Origin: CAZJGG01 sp964545475
GTDB lineage: Bacteria > Bacillota > Clostridia > Lachnospirales > JAISER01
Assembly: GCA_964545475.1 (NCBI GenBank)
Contig: CAZJGG010000006.1
Span: forward strand, 5,593-69,592
Reading direction: 5' to 3'
Length of the DNA stretch: 64,000 bases
Below are positions 60,414 to 64,000 of this stretch, in pieces (within the stretch, counting starts at the first letter, position 1; every line of letters starts with the position of its first letter). Below the pieces are notes generated by a model that saw only the letters and a program-made list of their open reading frames with translations, had not been told where the DNA came from and did no database searches. The translations under genes and the position numbers were made by a program.

Positions 60414-61274
60414 ATGCCCATTATTTCGACGAAAAGAATGTTTGATGATGCGTTAAAAGGCAAGTATGCAATAGGCGCTTTTAATGTAGAAAATACGGAA
60501 ATGCTTCGTGCAGTTACTTCCGCAGCAGTAAAAAACAATGCTGTTGTAATTTTGCAGACTACATCATCGACCCTTAAATATTTAGAGCCTGAATACTTTT
60601 CTGCCTTAGCAAGAACTGCTGAAAAAGAGATGGGCGCTGTGGTTGCGCTTCACCTTGACCACGGCAGTAGCTATGAATTAGCTAAAAGGTGTATAGATTG
60701 CGGCTATTCTTCTGTTATGTTTGACGGGTCGAAGTTATCCTTTGAAGAAAATATCGCCATAACAAAAAAGGTTGTGGATTACGCTAATTTATTTGGAGTA
60801 TCCGTAGAGGCGGAGCTGGGAACAGTCGGCGGCAAAGAAGATGAAACCGAAAGCGAAGGCAACTGCTACACTAACCCTGCGGAAGCGGCGGAGTTTGTTG
60901 CGCAAACAGGTGTGCATTCTTTGGCTATAGCCTTTGGCACTGCTCATGGGTTTTATAAGACAGAGCCTGTTTTAGATTTAGAGTTAATTAAAAGGGTTCG
61001 TGATATGGTTAGCATACCGTTAGTAATGCACGGAGCATCTGGAGTTTCCGCTTCCGATGTATCAAGGTCTATTGAAAACGGCATTTGTAAGGTGAATTAT
61101 GCAACGGAACTTAGAAACGCTTTCTCTGACGGCATTAAGGACTACTTGTTAAAAAATCCTAAGGAAATTGACCCTAAGAAATACTTTACGGTTGCTGCCG
61201 CAAATGTTGAAGCTTTGGTGAGCAATATTATTATTAACATAGGGTCAAAAGGTTCAAATGTTTACAGCTTATAG
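60414..61274 (+). CDS. Class II ketose-bisphosphate aldolase (tagatose/fructose-bisphosphate, KbaY/AgaY type)
   Basis: 286 residues. MPIISTKRMFDDALKGKYAI opens, the zinc His pair lies in VVALHLDHGSSYE (about 78-90), and AELGTVGGKEDE and VMHGASGVSASD are the substrate-binding loops. Placed with a SIS-domain agaS and a KbaZ/GatZ-type gene, it is most likely the tagatose-1,6-bisphosphate aldolase that ends N-acetylgalactosamine or galactosamine breakdown. GGATAGGAG precedes the ATG. Confidence 0.92.
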   Translation: MPIISTKRMFDDALKGKYAIGAFNVENTEMLRAVTSAAVKNNAVVILQTTSSTLKYLEPEYFSALARTAEKEMGAVVALHLDHGSSYELAKRCIDCGYSSVMFDGSKLSFEENIAITKKVVDYANLFGVSVEAELGTVGGKEDETESEGNCYTNPAEAAEFVAQTGVHSLAIAFGTAHGFYKTEPVLDLELIKRVRDMVSIPLVMHGASGVSASDVSRSIENGICKVNYATELRNAFSDGIKDYLLKNPKEIDPKKYFTVAAANVEALVSNIIINIGSKGSNVYSL

Positions 61275-61298
61275 ATTTAGCGTTTATCTGCGTATATA

Positions 61299-61406
61299 GG
61301 GCGTGTTGAATATTGATTAAAAAATTTCAAAACAATGTAAAAACGCCCCTAAAGCCGGTCGTTTTTACATCTGAAATTTTCCAAATGAGGATTATTCAAC
61401 ACGCCC
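61299..61406. mobile_element. MITE-like element, family epsilon, between aldolase and agaS
   Basis: 108 bp, almost wholly one imperfect stem: GGGCGTGTTGAATA to TATTCAACACGCCC at the ends, with AAATTTCA/TGAAATTT and TGTAAAAACG/CGTTTTTACA inside, flanked by ATA on both sides. As RNA it would form a very long hairpin within the operon. Confidence 0.85.
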
Positions 61407-61432
61407 ATATAAAATTGAATTTGAGGAAGGAA

Positions 61433-62614
61433 ATGATTAGTATGTTGGGTTTTAACCAAGATGACTTAAAACGGCTGGATGCCTATTTTACAGTAGCAGA
61501 AACAGTGCAACAACCGCAGGCATGGAGGGATACTTGCGGCATTATTGAAAAGCGCAAAGATGAAATTAAGGATTTTATGAATAAAAATATTAACGTCAAC
61601 ACAAGAATCGTCTTTACAGGTGCAGGAACCTCGGCTTACGCAGGTGACGTAGTTTATCAACACATTAAAAAGGTAACAGGGGCATATGCGGAATCTATTC
61701 CGACGACAGATATAGTTCTAAACCCGGCAGATATTTTAGAGGACAGACCTACTGTTTTGGTTTCGTTTGCACGGTCGGGAAACAGCCCTGAAAGTGTTGG
61801 AGCTTTTAACATTTTCGACAGCAACCTTTCAAACATTCTTCACGTTGTTATCACCTGTGACAAAAACGGTGAGCTTGCAAAGACTGCTTTAGCTAACAGC
61901 AATAACCTTGTTCTCATAATGCCGGAGCAGACAAATGATAAGGGGTTTGCAATGACAAGCTCATTTACGTCAATGATGCTTGCCGCATTACTTGCCTTTG
62001 ATATAAATAATCTTGAAAAAAATAAGGAATACGTGGAAATTATCGTAGAGCAAGGGGAAGGAATTTTATCAAATCAATGGCAAGACATTAAGAAGCTTTC
62101 TGAGCTTAACAAAAACCGATTGATATACTTAGGTTCAAAATACTCGGCTGAACTAGGCAGAGAGCTTATGCTTAAAAACCTTGAGCTTACAAACGGTAAA
62201 ATCCCAACAATGCATGAAAGCATTTTAGGATTTAGACATGGCCCTAAAACGTTTGTTAACGATGAATCTCTTATAGTGGTGTTCTCACCTATGGACGATT
62301 ATTTAATACCGTATACGACTGACATTTTGAGTGAATTGTATAACGATTCAGGAAGTCATACAGTCGTGGCTATAAGTTATAACAACAAACCAGGGATTAA
62401 AAGTATTTGCGACGAATATTTAACCGTTGACGGTAAAGACGTACCGCAAATTTTCACTGTGTTTAACTATGCACTATACGGCCAAATACTTGCTATTTTT
62501 AATTCATTGCGTGTCGGCAATACACCCGATAACCCTAACCCTGCAGGAGCGGTTAACAGAGTTGTTAAAGGCGTTAATATTTATGAGTATAAGAAGGAAG
62601 ATATTAGGAATTAA
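61433..62614 (+). CDS. agaS: SIS-domain sugar isomerase/deaminase AgaS
   Basis: 393 residues from ATG 61433 with GAGG six bases ahead (ATG 61442 is also possible); the frame continues upstream only through the MITE. Two SIS domains: VFTGAGTSAYAGDVVYQH and LVSFARSGNSPESVGAF, then LIYLGSKYSAELGRELMLKN and ESILGFRHGPKTF. AgaS converts galactosamine-6-phosphate to tagatose-6-phosphate. The C-terminal end lies within a 37-bp tandem duplication that does not alter more than the last residue. Confidence 0.92.
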   Translation: MISMLGFNQDDLKRLDAYFTVAETVQQPQAWRDTCGIIEKRKDEIKDFMNKNINVNTRIVFTGAGTSAYAGDVVYQHIKKVTGAYAESIPTTDIVLNPADILEDRPTVLVSFARSGNSPESVGAFNIFDSNLSNILHVVITCDKNGELAKTALANSNNLVLIMPEQTNDKGFAMTSSFTSMMLAALLAFDINNLEKNKEYVEIIVEQGEGILSNQWQDIKKLSELNKNRLIYLGSKYSAELGRELMLKNLELTNGKIPTMHESILGFRHGPKTFVNDESLIVVFSPMDDYLIPYTTDILSELYNDSGSHTVVAISYNNKPGIKSICDEYLTVDGKDVPQIFTVFNYALYGQILAIFNSLRVGNTPDNPNPAGAVNRVVKGVNIYEYKKEDIRN

Positions 62615-62645
62615 TATTTATGAGTATAAGAAGGAAGATATTAGG
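62574..62645 (+). repeat. 37-bp tandem duplication at the agaS end
   Basis: Two units beginning TTAATATTTATGAGTATAAG at 62574 and 62611. The agaS stop (TAA) is formed at the junction. A single unit would end the protein EDIRH rather than EDIRN, so the product is practically unchanged. Confidence 0.9.
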
Positions 62646-62669
62646 CATTAAAATTGGGGGTAGAATTTC

Positions 62670-63935
62670 GTGGGTCATCCGCTGTTGGAAGTTGTTAAAA
62701 GGCAAAAGCAGGGGGATGCTTTTGGGGTATATTCGGCTTGTACTGCCAATAAAATTGTTATCGAGGCTGTTTTTGAACATGCCCAAGAAAATAATAGATA
62801 TGCGGTTGTTGAAGCCACAGCTAACCAAGTAAACCAATTTGGCGGATATACAGGCATGACCCCGGCAGACTACCGAGACTTTGTATACTCCATTGCCCAA
62901 AAAATAGGCTTTAATAAATCAAAAATCATTTTAGGAGGAGACCATTTAGGGCCTCTTACATGGTCGAATGAAAATGAACATAGTGCTATGGAAAAGGCAA
63001 AGGAGCTTATAAGGCAATATGTTTTAGCCGGATTTACAAAAATTCATATTGACACAAGCATGGGGCTTTTAGGCGATGACCGTGTTTTAAAAAAGGAAGT
63101 TATTGCAAGGCGTGCGGCAGAGCTTTGTATTGCTGCGGAAGATGCTTTGGCAGAGATGGGCAAAGAACAGGACACTATATATATTGTCGGCAGTGAGGTG
63201 CCCGTCCCCGGCGGCACAGCAGAGGCAGAGGAACTGTCCGTAACCACAAGCTTAGACTTTGAAGAAACTGTCGAAACATTTAAGAAGGAATTTTACAGCA
63301 GAGGTCTTAAAATGGCTTGGGAGAAAGTCATTGGGGTTGTAGTACAGCCTGGTGTTGAATTCAGTGATGATACAGTGCATGATTACGACAGAAGCAAAGC
63401 AACTGACTTAGCCGTTAGCCTAAGAAAGTACGGAAATATTGTGTTCGAAGGCCACTCGACCGACTATCAGACAAAAACAGCATTAGGGGCAATGCTGGAG
63501 GACGGCGTTGGGATATTGAAGGTAGGTCCGGCACTCACATTTGCTTTGCGGGAAGGTCTGTTTGCTCTAAGCTACATAGAAAAGGAATTGATACACGATT
63601 GCTCAAGGCGAGCCGATTTTATAGAAACGCTAGATAAAGTCATGATAAGTAATCCTTCACAATGGCAAAAGTATTATCACGGTGACGAATTTGCCATGAG
63701 GTACGCAAGAAAATATAGTTACTCCGACAGATGCAGGTACTATTTACCCCACGAGGCTGTTGAGGTTTCTGTAAACAGGCTTATAGACAATTTAAACAAC
63801 GTTAATATTCCACTTACTGCCATAAAACAGTTTTTACCCATGCAGTATGACAAAATAAGAAACGGCAAATTGCGCTGTAATGCAGAAAGTCTGTTAAAGG
63901 ATAAAATTAAAAATTGCCTTGACAACTATATTTAA
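62670..63935 (+). CDS. kbaZ: Tagatose-bisphosphate aldolase non-catalytic subunit (KbaZ/GatZ type)
   Basis: 421 residues from GTG 62670 with GGGGGT eight bases ahead. Family segments are GDAFGVYSACTANKIVIEAV, QVNQFGGYTGMTPADYRDFV, IILGGDHLGPLTW and EGHSTDYQTKTAL. The subunit is needed for full activity and stability of the KbaY-type aldolase two genes upstream. It completes the aldolase-isomerase-subunit set of the aga pathway; kinase, deacetylase and transporter genes are not in the window. Confidence 0.94.
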   Translation: MGHPLLEVVKRQKQGDAFGVYSACTANKIVIEAVFEHAQENNRYAVVEATANQVNQFGGYTGMTPADYRDFVYSIAQKIGFNKSKIILGGDHLGPLTWSNENEHSAMEKAKELIRQYVLAGFTKIHIDTSMGLLGDDRVLKKEVIARRAAELCIAAEDALAEMGKEQDTIYIVGSEVPVPGGTAEAEELSVTTSLDFEETVETFKKEFYSRGLKMAWEKVIGVVVQPGVEFSDDTVHDYDRSKATDLAVSLRKYGNIVFEGHSTDYQTKTALGAMLEDGVGILKVGPALTFALREGLFALSYIEKELIHDCSRRADFIETLDKVMISNPSQWQKYYHGDEFAMRYARKYSYSDRCRYYLPHEAVEVSVNRLIDNLNNVNIPLTAIKQFLPMQYDKIRNGKLRCNAESLLKDKIKNCLDNYI

Positions 63936-63936
63936 G

Positions 63937-63957
63937 TACAGGTTCTAAGAACCTGTA
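63937..63957 (+). terminator. Hairpin after kbaZ
   Basis: TACAGGTTCT and AGAACCTGTA form a perfect inverted repeat one base apart, directly after the stop. There is only a short T-rich tail, so it is a weak terminator or an operator. Confidence 0.45.
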
Positions 63958-64000
63958 TTCAATAATGGGTTGCCCGAATTTGAAACAGCGATTTTTCGCC

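Noticed and set aside
62427..62651. Separate small gene over the agaS end
   Set aside because: The 74-codon frame is out of phase with agaS and exists only because the 37-bp duplication repeats the agaS tail in another frame.

Overview
The window is about 64 kb of AT-rich, densely coded DNA from an anaerobic low-GC Firmicute. A member of Clostridia, probably near Lachnospirales, fits best. The evidence is an indolepyruvate:ferredoxin oxidoreductase, a rubrerythrin, the paired TIGR03960/TIGR03936 radical-SAM genes, the hemW/hrcA-grpE-dnaK-dnaJ order with a CIRCE operator, an M50-scpA-scpB cluster and a XerS-like recombinase. Two 100-N runs mark assembly gaps inside repeats, so this is a draft or metagenome-derived contig. 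I see no rRNA, tRNA, CRISPR array or complete transposase.

Layout. 1-5.3 kb: a truncated unknown gene, then a minus-strand sugar-kinase-like/C26 amidotransferase/glnA operon divergent from a corrinoid-activator-type ASKHA gene. 5.3-13.8 kb: an M50-like gene, an unusual cassette array, then scpA-scpB-HD hydrolase-lipase. 13.8-16.9 kb: XerS-like recombinase, TtcA-like enzyme and a very AT-rich two-gene island. 17-24.4 kb: CIRCE-controlled heat-shock operon, hemW and a secreted SLH/GH18 protein. 24.6-33 kb: transporter-iorA-iorB-alcohol dehydrogenase, then a sugar ABC importer lacking its own ATPase. 33.5-40.7 kb: an eight-gene minus-strand operon including cca, a PLP enzyme and a PLP-type kinase. 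41-57.5 kb: housekeeping genes (cls, hflX, yigZ, efp), an Lsa-type ABC-F resistance gene behind an attenuator, and many MITE-like elements. 57.5-64 kb: a secreted alkaline phosphatase, a palindromic tandem array, and an aga-type amino-sugar operon.

The most striking structure lies at 5.85-11.05 kb. Between the M50-like gene and scpA sit five units with different small cargo genes (VOC, GNAT, two P-loop kinases, a broken VOC, a second GNAT, a CPBP protease). They are separated by about 230-275-bp linkers. Each linker joins a copy of the scpA 5' end to a copy of the M50-gene 3' end, so the whole looks like a stacked cassette array made by repeated exchange or duplication at one operon junction. 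Cargo genes all point the same way as the operon and usually stop within a few bases of the linker.

The second highlight is the leader of the ABC-F gene at 46.5-48.3 kb. It has a six-codon upstream ORF with a strong ribosome-binding site, mutually exclusive hairpins and an intrinsic terminator directly before the gene. The gene itself has no canonical start codon at the expected place. The third is a set of at least six short inverted-repeat element families. One element is nested inside another with an exact empty-site comparison, one breaks a GNAT gene, and one changes the end of a CPBP gene.
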